A stretch of 64,000 nucleotides of DNA from Janthinobacterium tructae (lineage in GTDB: Bacteria; Pseudomonadota; Gammaproteobacteria; Burkholderiales; Burkholderiaceae_D): positions 6,250,371 to 6,314,370 of the forward strand of contig NZ_CP041185.1 of assembly GCF_006517255.1 (NCBI RefSeq). The letters run 5' to 3'. Both the position numbers and the translations under genes were made by a program. Shown piece by piece: positions 25,883 to 33,878 of the stretch (position 1 is its first letter; every line of letters starts with the position of its first letter). Under the pieces are notes generated by a model. That model was not told the origin of the DNA. It was given only the letters and a program-made list of their open reading frames with translations, and made no database searches.

Positions 25883-25896
25883 ACGATGCAGGCATG

Positions 25897-25936
25897 AAAA
25901 AGCCGCTGATCCCTTTGCAAGAATCAGCGGCTTTTA
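25897..25936 (-). terminator. Intrinsic terminator of tRNA-fMet copy 2
   Basis: AAAAGCCGCTGAT pairs with ATCAGCGGCTTTT, T run on the minus strand. Confidence 0.85.
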
Positions 25937-25941
25937 TGTAT

Positions 25942-26018
25942 TGGTTGCGGGGACAGGATTTGAACCTGTGACCTTCGGGTTATGAGCCCGACGAGCTGCC
26001 AGACTGCTCCACCCCGCA
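25942..26018 (-). tRNA. Initiator tRNA-fMet (anticodon CAT), copy 2
   Basis: Identical to copy 1 over 77 nt, with the same T1-A72 pair, GGG/CCC anticodon stem and encoded CCA. Confidence 0.96.
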
Positions 26019-26023
26019 GACGA

Positions 26024-26052
26024 ATTATAGCGGGGTTTGCTGCAATGCGCAA
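26024..26052 (-). promoter_or_regulatory. Promoter of tRNA-fMet copy 2
   Basis: TATAAT (26024-26029) and TTGCGC (26047-26052) with 17 bp between them; again only five bases from the mature tRNA 5' end. Confidence 0.65.
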
Positions 26053-26062
26053 TGGCCTGGTT

Positions 26063-27253
26063 TCAGACCCTCGATGACGCTGCCGCCAGGCGCCACAGCG
26101 ACGTGACTTCCTTCGAGCGGGCCGCATGCAGGCTGTCCGTGGCATCTTGCGCGCGCGGGTGCGTGGGTTTCACGTCCAGGCGATCGATCACTTTCAAGCC
26201 CGCTTGCGCTATCCATTCCAGCAATTGCGCGCGCGGGCGCAGGCCCAGGTGCTCGGCCAGGTCCGACAGGATCAGCCAGCCTTCGCCGTTTGGCTCCAGG
26301 TGATCGGCCAGGCCGGCGAGGAAACCGCGCAGCATGCGGCTGTCCGGATCGTAGACGGCGTATTCGATGGGCGAGCTGGGGCGGGCCGGCAGCCATGGCG
26401 GATTGCACACGACCAGCGGCGCGCGGCCGGCAGGGAACAGGTCGGCCTGCACCACGTCGACCTTATCGAGCAAATCTAGGCGCGCCAGGTTTTCGCGCGC
26501 GCAGGACAGGGCGCGCGGGTCCTGGTCGGTGGCGACGATGCGTTCGATGCCGCGCTGCGCCAGCACGGCGGCCAGCACGCCCGTGCCGGTGCCGATGTCG
26601 AAGGCCAGGCTGGCGCGCGGGGGCAGCGGCGCGTCGGCCACCAGGCCCACGTATTCACCGCGAATCGGCGCGAACACGCCGTAATGTGGGTGGATGCGCT
26701 GGCCCAGGGCCGGCAGTTCCACGCCCGTGCGGCGCCATTCGTGCGCGCCGATCAGGCCCAGCAGTTCGCGCAGCGAGGCGACGAAGGCTGCTTCGCCACG
26801 GCCATACGCCTCATTACACGCCAGTTTCACGTCCGGCGCGCGGCGCAGCGGGATCGTGTAGTCGGCGTCAAAAGGCAGCAGCAGCATGGCCAGTGTGCGG
26901 GCGCGCTGCGACTGGGCCTGGCGGTGCAGGTGGAACGCTTCCGTGGCGGACGGTTCCGGTTTTGCCAGCTTGGCGGCCATGGCTTTTTTGCTCGGTTTGT
27001 CGTTCTTGTGGTCGGCGCGCCGCGCCAGCGCCTGCAGCAGCTGGCGCGCGTTCTGGAAGTCGCCACGCCACAGCATGGCCGTGCCTTCGCAGGCCAGGCG
27101 GTAAGCCTGGTCGGCCGTCGTGCGGTCATCGGCGATGACGACGCGCTTGGGTGGCGGCATGCCGCTTTCCGAGCGCCAGCGGGCCGAATGTTCGGCGCCG
27201 TTTTCGCTCCAGTGGATCTGCGGATGAACGGTAGGGGAAGAGGTGTCGGACAT
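26063..27253 (-). CDS. Class I SAM-dependent methyltransferase
   Basis: Protein of 396 residues. The C-terminal half is a Rossmann methyltransferase: motif I LAFDIGTGTGVLAAVLA, acidic end ATDQD, and motif IV VVCNPPWLPA. NPPW/NPPY is the catalytic motif of enzymes that methylate exocyclic or amide nitrogens, such as PrmC, RsmC and RlmG. The N-terminal 180 residues are a separate helical region with a Lys-rich stretch (KNDKPSKKAMAAKLAKPE). The start at 27253 is chosen for protein context; the ribosome site is weak. Target is unknown, RNA or a translation protein being most likely. Stops six bases from the fMet promoter -35. Confidence 0.85.
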   Translation of the reverse strand: MSDTSSPTVHPQIHWSENGAEHSARWRSESGMPPPKRVVIADDRTTADQAYRLACEGTAMLWRGDFQNARQLLQALARRADHKNDKPSKKAMAAKLAKPEPSATEAFHLHRQAQSQRARTLAMLLLPFDADYTIPLRRAPDVKLACNEAYGRGEAAFVASLRELLGLIGAHEWRRTGVELPALGQRIHPHYGVFAPIRGEYVGLVADAPLPPRASLAFDIGTGTGVLAAVLAQRGIERIVATDQDPRALSCARENLARLDLLDKVDVVQADLFPAGRAPLVVCNPPWLPARPSSPIEYAVYDPDSRMLRGFLAGLADHLEPNGEGWLILSDLAEHLGLRPRAQLLEWIAQAGLKVIDRLDVKPTHPRAQDATDSLHAARSKEVTSLWRLAAASSRV

Positions 27254-27311
27254 GGGATTCAATCGATAGAAGGGGGCGCGCGGCATGGTCGCCTGCGCAG
27301 GCCGTCTTCCA

Positions 27312-28169
27312 TTATACGTCGCTGGCCGTGCCGTCAGCGCTGTCCGTGCCATAGGCGAGTGCCAGCGCGCGGGCGCGCGCCTGGTCTGCGGGCGTGCTTT
27401 CCACGGTTTTTTTGGCGGCCTCGGCGGTATTGTCCGGCTGCACCAGCTTGAGCAAACGCAAACTCAGGCTGCCCGCCAGCTCGCCATTGTTGCCGCTGGC
27501 GCTGGCGCCGTCGGACGTGCCCTGATAGAGATTGCTTTGCAATTGCTGGCCCAGCAGCTTGAACAGGTCGTGCAGATTGCCGGCGAAGGTCGTGGCGGGC
27601 AACTCTTTGGCGGGCAGGGCGGCGTCACCGGATGGCGGAACTTCCTGCGCATCATTTTGCGTGTGCGCAAAGGCGCCCGCGCTGATGTTCGATTGATATT
27701 GCACTTCCAGTTCGAAGTCGAAGGTCTGGCCATCGGCCGTGGTGATCTTGCCCTTGCCGATGAAATGCGCGTTTTCATCGAGGCTGAAGGCGGCGGCGCG
27801 GCTGCTGCCTTTGGTGCCCGAGATGCTGGCACTGCCGCTGCTGAAGCTGGAACTGGCTTGCAGGTCGACCGAATCGAAGGCGATCGTGGCGCCGTCGCCG
27901 AACAGCTGGCGTGTCATGTTGCCAAGAAAATCTTGCGCCACATCGACAGTGGCGTTGCCCAGCGCATCGGTCCGTTGCGACAGTCCCTTGGCCGACAGGT
28001 CCAGGCCGTTTTTTGACAGGGCCACCACGTCTTGCGCCGTGCGCCGCATCAGGGGCGAGCCGGCCTGCCCCGTGCTGTTGCTGCTGCCGCTGCCCGTGCG
28101 GGACGGCTGCTGGCCAGCCAGCGTATTCGCGGCGGGTTGACGGCTGGCAAGGGCGGGAAGCTGGGACAT
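27312..28169 (-). CDS. Conserved hypothetical protein, low-complexity rich
   Basis: Protein of 285 residues with a Ser/Gly/Asn-rich N terminus (TGSGSSNSTGQAG), a central part with DVAQDFLGNMTRQLFGDGATIAF and GKGKITTADGQTFDFELEVQYQS, and a helical C terminus. It looks like the DUF5610-type proteins of betaproteobacteria, but I am not certain. No signal peptide or membrane segment. It is upstream of the methyltransferase on the same strand, 58 bp away. Confidence 0.65.
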   Translation of the reverse strand: MSQLPALASRQPAANTLAGQQPSRTGSGSSNSTGQAGSPLMRRTAQDVVALSKNGLDLSAKGLSQRTDALGNATVDVAQDFLGNMTRQLFGDGATIAFDSVDLQASSSFSSGSASISGTKGSSRAAAFSLDENAHFIGKGKITTADGQTFDFELEVQYQSNISAGAFAHTQNDAQEVPPSGDAALPAKELPATTFAGNLHDLFKLLGQQLQSNLYQGTSDGASASGNNGELAGSLSLRLLKLVQPDNTAEAAKKTVESTPADQARARALALAYGTDSADGTASDV

Positions 28170-28251
28170 GGTCGGTTCAAATGGGGAGGATATGCCAATT
28201 AACGGCAAGTTCTTCCCATTCTTTAACCATTCGAGCCTGTCCCAGTAGATC

Positions 28252-28461
28252 TTAGTGGTGGTGCGCCCAGTTACCGTCCGCCGACTCCAGGTAAGACTTG
28301 ACGGCATCGGCCTGGCCCGTGGCGTGACGCTTGAGTTCGCCGCATGCGCAAATGCCCTGATACGGCTGGATATGCGAGCAGGCGGAGACTTTTTGCAGGT
28401 AGACCTGCATGGATTTGTGACATTTTACGCACTTGAAGGTGAGGCTGCGGGCGGCTTTCAT
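28252..28461 (-). CDS. Small zinc-ribbon-like protein (69 aa)
   Basis: Basic 69-residue protein with CVKCHK and CACGEL, two CxxC/CxC knuckles about 28 residues apart plus Cys28, and a His-rich tail ending AHHH. A zinc-binding fold is likely. AAGGA lies eight bases before the start. No named family; function unknown. Confidence 0.65.
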   Translation of the reverse strand: MKAARSLTFKCVKCHKSMQVYLQKVSACSHIQPYQGICACGELKRHATGQADAVKSYLESADGNWAHHH

Positions 28462-28639
28462 GGGGTTCCTTGAATTGTTGCGGGGCGTAGGCGGTGCCTG
28501 CGCGAAGGCGGCGATTTTAACGCACTCCGGCCATCGTTACACGTTGTTGCATCTGCGCCACGCGCAGGTCAACTGAATCCGCGCCATGACGTTGAACGTA
28601 TATAGGAGGTCGTCTGACCGCCGTTGAAGAGGTAGCACC

Positions 28640-28807
28640 ATGGACAAGCATGACAAGGAAAAGCCTGTACAGCCCGCCAAGGAGCTGGTCAGGAAGTGGC
28701 TGAAAGCGGAGCTGGCACAACGCCGGCCCCCGCCCGACCCCGAGCAGATCCGCCGCGAACTGGGCTGGGATATGCTCAAGCTGTGCCGGGAGCCGGCCAG
28801 CCGCTAG
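28640..28807 (+). CDS. Small charged protein (55 aa) beside sbcC
   Basis: MDKHDKEKPV start, AGAGGT nine bases upstream. The 55 residues form a likely amphipathic helix (AKELVRKWLKAELAQRR) followed by PDPEQIRRELGWDML. No known family. Its stop is five bases from the convergent sbcC stop. Confidence 0.55.
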   Translation: MDKHDKEKPVQPAKELVRKWLKAELAQRRPPPDPEQIRRELGWDMLKLCREPASR

Positions 28808-28811
28808 CGAC

Positions 28812-31800
28812 CTAGTGCACCGTCACCACGCTCTTGCCGCCGGAGCCGGGCTGGACCAGGATCTTGGTGGCGATGCGCTCCGTCATTTCCTGGACGTGCG
28901 AGATGACGCCCACTTTGCGGCCCATCGCTTGCAGGCCGTCGAGCGCATCCATGGCCACGCGCAGGGTTTCCGTGTCCAGGCTGCCGAAGCCTTCGTCGAT
29001 GAACAGCGATTCCACGCGCACGCGGTTCGAGGACAGCGAGGCCAGGCCCAGCGCCAGGGCCAGCGAGACGAGGAACGATTCGCCGCCCGACAGCGAGTGC
29101 ACGGAGCGCAGCTCGCCGCCCATGTCCTGGTCGCGCACCATCAGGCCCAGCGACGGCTTGTCCGGATTGTCGATGCGTTCGAGCTGATAGCGGCGCGCCA
29201 GATGCTGCAAATGCGCATTCGCATAGCCGAGCAGCACTTCCAGCGTGAATTGCTGCGCGTAGTTGCGAAATTTCTTGCCGTCGGCCGAGCCGATCAAGTC
29301 ATCCAGGCTGGCCCAGCGCCGCTCGATGACGGCTTGCGCCTCGATTTGCGCCAGCATCGCTTGCGCGCTGTGGCGCCTGGCGTCGTCCTGCGCGATGGCC
29401 AGGCGTAAGCGCGTCGCTTCCTGGTTGGCCGCCTGGCGTTCCAGCACCAGTGCGTCCAGCGCCGCCTGCAGCGCGGCCACGTCCATTTCCAGCGCTTCCG
29501 GCGGCTGCTGCACGTGCGCAGCCAGCTGCTGCCGGCGTTCGGCCAGCACGGAAACGGCCGCCGTGTGGCGGTCGGCGATCACTTGCAGGGCCTCGCGTTC
29601 GGCGCGCATGGCGTCCGGCGCGATGGCCAGGTGCGCGTGCAAGCCGGCCATGTCGGCGGGTGCGTGACCAGGGTGGGCAAGCTGGAACCGGCGCAGCCAG
29701 TCGTGCAGCGCGGCGGTGGCGCCGTGTTCCTGTTCCCGCAAGGCGGTCAGGCGCTGCGACAGCTGCGCGCACGCTTCCTCCAGGCGCGTGCGCTGCTGGC
29801 TGGCCGATTGCGCCGCCGTTTGCTGCTGCGCCAGCAGCTCTTTGGCAGCGGCGATGGCGCCTGCCAGCGCGCCTTCCACCTCGGTCACGGCTTGTCCCTG
29901 CCATAGCGCGTTGCGTCCGGCTTGCAGTGTCGTGCGCTGTTTGTCGGCGGCGGCAAACGCGGCGTGGGTCTCCTGCGCCGTTTGCTGCGCCTTGCCGGCG
30001 GCCAGCAGCGCCGCGTCCAGCTGCGCGGCCAGGGTGGCCAGCGCGTGGAGGCGGCTGTCCTGCTCCGCCTGCTGTTTCAGCCATTGCCGGCTTTCCGTTT
30101 CACGCGCCGTGCGGAAGGCGGCCGGGCTGGCGCGCCAGCTGTCTTTCCAGTCCTCGGCGCCGTCGGCGTCGGTAAACGCGCCATCGAGCTGCGCCAGCAA
30201 GGCATCGAGCGCGGTGCGCGCCGTCTCGCCCTTGTCGGCGTTGCCCGCTTGCTGCGCCTGCAGCTGTGCCAGCCGCGCCTGTGCATCGGTGACGCTGCTG
30301 GTGCAGCGCGCGTGCTCGTTTGACGCCAGTTCATATGCCGCCTGCGCCTGCTCGCGCCGCGCGCTGGCCTGGCGCAGCGCCGTTTCCTGCTGCGCCAGCG
30401 CCTGCAAGCCGGCCGCATTGGCCGCCAGCTGCTGCGTGAACCAGTCCGCGCGCAGGTTTGCCGGCGGCAGTTGTAAGGTGTCCGCATGCGGCCGCCACTG
30501 TGCATTCAGGCTGTCGATGAGGGACGGCAGCGCAGATAATTCTTCCGCCGTCTGTGCCTGTTCGTGCGTACGGGCGGCCAGCGCCGCCTTGTGCGTGGCC
30601 AGGCGTTCCACATTGCCGCGCGCTTGCGAGCGGCAAGCCAGTACCTCATCCTGCAAGCTGGCCAGCATCGCCTGCAAGGCGTGATCGGCGTGGCTGTACG
30701 GATGTTCCAGCGCGCCGCAGACGGGGCAGGGCTGCTCATCCTGCAAAGTGGCCCGCAGCTGCTCGACGCTGGCCGCGCATGCCGCTTCCGCCCCTTTCAA
30801 GGACTTTTCCGCCTGCGCCAGGCGCGCTTCCAGCAACGCCGTTTGCGCCGCTTCCGCCGCGAATGCCGTACTTTCCGTTTGCGCTGCCTGCGCCAGCTGG
30901 GCCGCCCTGGCTTGCCAGTGCGCCAGCGCCTGCTGCTGGCGTGCCAGTTCGCTCCAGGTTTTTTCCGCGCTGGTCAAGATGCGCGCGTGCGCCTCCAGCT
31001 GGCCGCGCTGTTCCTGCAGCGCCTGGCCATCGATGGCTTGCACGGCCACCAGCGCCTCGCGCCGCTGCGCATCGCGCACGGCCAGCGCGGCAGCGGCGCT
31101 GGTCAGCGCCGCTTGCGCCGCCTGCGTGGCGTCAAGGGCCTGGCGCACCTGCCGGGCCGATTCAGCCATGCTGGCGTCGGCCGCATCGGCTTGCGCGGCC
31201 GCTTGGCCTGCCTGGGCAAACAATTGATCCCACAATTGCCACGCTTGGGCCAGCGCCTGCCACTGCTGGTGCGATGCCAGCCACTGGCGGCCCGCTTCCT
31301 GCTCGGCCAGCGCGGCGTGCTGGCGCTGCTGCAGCGCCTGCAGCGCGCTGCGCGCCGACTCGTTGGCCTGGTCGGCGGCCTGCGCGGCCTGCCATGCCTG
31401 GCCATGCGCGGGCAATTGCGCCAGGATGCCGGCGTCGAGCGCCTTGGCCTGATCGAGCAGGAGCGCCGCATCGCGCTGCGCCGCTTCCCTGGCAAGCAAG
31501 GCCGCCGTCGCCAGCTGCACGGCCTGCGCCAGTTGCGTTTCGGCGGCGACGGCTTGCGCCGCCTGCACGCGCGACGCTTCCAGTGCGGCGCCGCTGCCGG
31601 CGATGTCGCTGGCCAGGCGCGCCACGTCGTCGATCAGGGGCCGCGCCGGCTGCAGCAGTTCCCATTGCGCCAGCGCCGTGCGGCGTTCTAGCGCGGCGGC
31701 GCGTTCGGCATCCGCGCTGCCCAGCGCTTCTTGCGCCGCCGTCACCTGGGTTTGCAGCTTGTGCGTCTCCTGGTGCCAGCGCTGCTGCAGTTCCAGCACC

Positions 31801-32570
31801 GCCTTGCGCAAGTCGATGTGTTGCAGGGTGTTCTCGGCCGCGCCGCACTGCGCCTCGGTGGCGGCGCGCTCTGCCGGTGACAAGGGCCGCTGGTCGGCCA
31901 GTTTTTCGCCCAGGCGTTCGAGGATCTGCTTTTCCTTCTTTGCCCGCTCGAAGGCGCGCATGGAAATGTCGGTATAGATGCTGCTGCCCGTCAGGGTTTC
32001 CAGCAACTCTCCCCGTTCATTGTCTTCCGTCTTGAGGAAGGTGGAAAACTCGTTCTGCGCCAGCAGCACGGCGCGCGTAAACTGGTCGAAGGACAGGCCG
32101 ATGCGTTTTTCGATCTCGTCCTTGACTTCCGTCTTGGTGCCGCCGATGGCTTGCAGCGCGGGCAACTGGTGCAAGCTCATGGCGGTCGCCTGCAGCGCCC
32201 CTTCGGCCCGGGTGCGCGAGCGGCGCACGCTCCAGCGCGCGCGGTAGCTGGCGCCGTCGTTGCCGACAAAGTCCACTTGCGCGTAGCCGTCCGGCGTGCC
32301 GCGGCGCAGCAGGGTGCGCGTATCCTGGGCGTTGACGGTTTCCTTGCCCACGTCGGGCAGGGCGCTGCCCCGGCCCAGCACTTTCAGCAAACGCGGCGTG
32401 GCGTCGTACAGGGCCAGGCACAGGGCGTCGAGCAGGGTGCTCTTGCCCGCGCCCGTGGGGCCGCTGATGGCGAACAGGCCGGAAGACGCCAGCGGCTCCT
32501 GCTGGAAGTCGACTTCAAATTCGCCGGCCAGCGAGGCCAGGTTTTTACCGCTGATTTTCAGGATTTTCAT
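28812..32570 (-). CDS. sbcC: Exonuclease subunit SbcC
   Basis: SMC-like ATPase of 1252 residues that with SbcD cleaves hairpin and protein-blocked DNA ends. Walker A GPTGAGKST lies at 37-45. Two very long Ala/Gln-rich coiled coils flank the zinc hook CPVC in QPCPVCGALEHP. The C-terminal lobe holds the ABC signature LSGGESFLVSLALALGLA and Walker B SLFIDEGFGSLD. It is longer than the E. coli protein (about 1050), mostly in the coiled coils. Starts 16 bases after the sbcD stop, so the two form one operon. Confidence 0.96.
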   Translation of the reverse strand: MKILKISGKNLASLAGEFEVDFQQEPLASSGLFAISGPTGAGKSTLLDALCLALYDATPRLLKVLGRGSALPDVGKETVNAQDTRTLLRRGTPDGYAQVDFVGNDGASYRARWSVRRSRTRAEGALQATAMSLHQLPALQAIGGTKTEVKDEIEKRIGLSFDQFTRAVLLAQNEFSTFLKTEDNERGELLETLTGSSIYTDISMRAFERAKKEKQILERLGEKLADQRPLSPAERAATEAQCGAAENTLQHIDLRKAVLELQQRWHQETHKLQTQVTAAQEALGSADAERAAALERRTALAQWELLQPARPLIDDVARLASDIAGSGAALEASRVQAAQAVAAETQLAQAVQLATAALLAREAAQRDAALLLDQAKALDAGILAQLPAHGQAWQAAQAADQANESARSALQALQQRQHAALAEQEAGRQWLASHQQWQALAQAWQLWDQLFAQAGQAAAQADAADASMAESARQVRQALDATQAAQAALTSAAAALAVRDAQRREALVAVQAIDGQALQEQRGQLEAHARILTSAEKTWSELARQQQALAHWQARAAQLAQAAQTESTAFAAEAAQTALLEARLAQAEKSLKGAEAACAASVEQLRATLQDEQPCPVCGALEHPYSHADHALQAMLASLQDEVLACRSQARGNVERLATHKAALAARTHEQAQTAEELSALPSLIDSLNAQWRPHADTLQLPPANLRADWFTQQLAANAAGLQALAQQETALRQASARREQAQAAYELASNEHARCTSSVTDAQARLAQLQAQQAGNADKGETARTALDALLAQLDGAFTDADGAEDWKDSWRASPAAFRTARETESRQWLKQQAEQDSRLHALATLAAQLDAALLAAGKAQQTAQETHAAFAAADKQRTTLQAGRNALWQGQAVTEVEGALAGAIAAAKELLAQQQTAAQSASQQRTRLEEACAQLSQRLTALREQEHGATAALHDWLRRFQLAHPGHAPADMAGLHAHLAIAPDAMRAEREALQVIADRHTAAVSVLAERRQQLAAHVQQPPEALEMDVAALQAALDALVLERQAANQEATRLRLAIAQDDARRHSAQAMLAQIEAQAVIERRWASLDDLIGSADGKKFRNYAQQFTLEVLLGYANAHLQHLARRYQLERIDNPDKPSLGLMVRDQDMGGELRSVHSLSGGESFLVSLALALGLASLSSNRVRVESLFIDEGFGSLDTETLRVAMDALDGLQAMGRKVGVISHVQEMTERIATKILVQPGSGGKSVVTVH

Positions 32571-32586
32571 GGTTTTTCAGGAGCAG

Positions 32587-33813
32587 TCAGGCGCCGGGCA
32601 GCAGCAGTTCGGCCAGCGCCGAGAGGAGTTCGGGCGGCGCTTCCTTGGCGTATTTTTGCTGGTACAGGCGGCGGAAGATATCGTCGGGTTGCAGCTGGCT
32701 CAATTGGTCGAGCGTCATGTTCTCGGGCGCGCTGCTGCGCGCGGTGCTCGAGGTTTCGATCTTTGCCAGGCGCACCGGCTTGCCGTCGAGCGCCGTTTCG
32801 ATGCGCGTGCGCAGGCCCGGCTCGGGCGCGTCCAGGCGCACGCGCACTTCCAGGAGCGGTTGCGCCTCGGCCGGTGCGTCAGGTACGTCGAGGGCGGCCA
32901 GCTGCGCCAGCACTTCGGCTATCGGCGCCGGCGTGGCGGGCACGCGCAAGAGGGGCACGGCGCGCGGCACCTCGATGACGCGCACCGACTGCAGCGTTTC
33001 GCCGTCGATATCGAGGCACAGCACCTGGTGGCGGTAGTTCACTTCGGCAAACGACAGGGGGATCGGGCTGCCGCAATAGCGGATATGTTCTTGCCCGCCG
33101 ACGGCCTGCGCCTTGTGCAAATGGCCCAGCGCCGCATACGCGATGGCGGTATCAAATATCCCCGACGGCAGCATCTCGGTGCCGCCGATGACGATGCGGC
33201 GCTCGGAATCGTTGGACATTTCGCCGCCCACCATGTGGCAGTGGCCCATGGCAAGAATGGCTTGTCCGGGCTGGCGGCGCGCCAGCGCCAGGTCCGTCAA
33301 CTGGCGGTACAGCAGGGCGATGCCGCCCAGGTAGGCATCCTGGGTGTCGCCGGCGGGCAGCTTCGGTACGTCGCCGGGACGCAAAAAGGGCACGGCCAGG
33401 CACCAGGCCTGCACCCGCCCATCGGCGCCCGACAGTGGCAGCAGCAGGCGTTCCAGGTCGATGTCGCCATTCTCGCCGCGCAGCAAATGGCCGATCACGT
33501 GCGTGCCGTGCGCGGCCAGCAGGGGGGCGGGCGCTTCCAGCCGGCCGGCCGAATCGTGGTTGCCGGCGACGACGATCAGCTGCAGCGCGGGCAGGCGCGC
33601 GCGCGCCTGCTGCAGGAACACGTACAGCTGCTTTTGCGAGGCGGCCGACGGGTTGGCGTTGTCGAACACGTCGCCAGCGACGAGCAGCACGTCGACGCGT
33701 TCGGCCACGAGCGTGTCGAGCAGCCAGTCGAGGAAGCGCTGGTGTTCGTAGCCCCGTTCATAGTTGTGCAGGGTCTGGCCCAGATGCCAGTCGGAAGTGT
33801 GCAGCAGGCGCAT
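32587..33813 (-). CDS. sbcD: Exonuclease subunit SbcD
   Basis: Mre11-type metallophosphoesterase nuclease of 408 residues. Metal motifs are intact: TSDWHLG (Asp8, His10), VAGDVFD, VAGNHDS, and GHCHM / LGHLHKAQ. The C-terminal capping part ends with LPGA. The start at 33813 gives MRLLHTSDWHLG, the family N terminus. Upstream member of the sbcDC operon. Confidence 0.96.
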   Translation of the reverse strand: MRLLHTSDWHLGQTLHNYERGYEHQRFLDWLLDTLVAERVDVLLVAGDVFDNANPSAASQKQLYVFLQQARARLPALQLIVVAGNHDSAGRLEAPAPLLAAHGTHVIGHLLRGENGDIDLERLLLPLSGADGRVQAWCLAVPFLRPGDVPKLPAGDTQDAYLGGIALLYRQLTDLALARRQPGQAILAMGHCHMVGGEMSNDSERRIVIGGTEMLPSGIFDTAIAYAALGHLHKAQAVGGQEHIRYCGSPIPLSFAEVNYRHQVLCLDIDGETLQSVRVIEVPRAVPLLRVPATPAPIAEVLAQLAALDVPDAPAEAQPLLEVRVRLDAPEPGLRTRIETALDGKPVRLAKIETSSTARSSAPENMTLDQLSQLQPDDIFRRLYQQKYAKEAPPELLSALAELLLPGA

Positions 33814-33878
33814 GATGGGGCAAGGGTAGGGAAGACAGGCGCCAATATAGCAGGAATGACTGGGGGCGGACCTGGCCT

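Larger units (their letters stand above)
25894..26057. repeat. Duplicated initiator-tRNA segment, copy 2
   Basis: Direct copy of 24277-24441 including terminator, tRNA and promoter; the terminator stems differ by compensating or loop changes. Confidence 0.85.

Noticed and set aside
24443..25890. Integrative element between the two tRNA-fMet copies
   Set aside because: The interval holds only a regulator and a tautomerase with no integrase or excisionase, so a true mobile island is not supported; reported only as a duplication with cargo.
30554..32035. Pro/Ala/Arg-rich frame antisense to sbcC
   Set aside because: Low-complexity translation of coiled-coil codons read backwards; no supporting signal.
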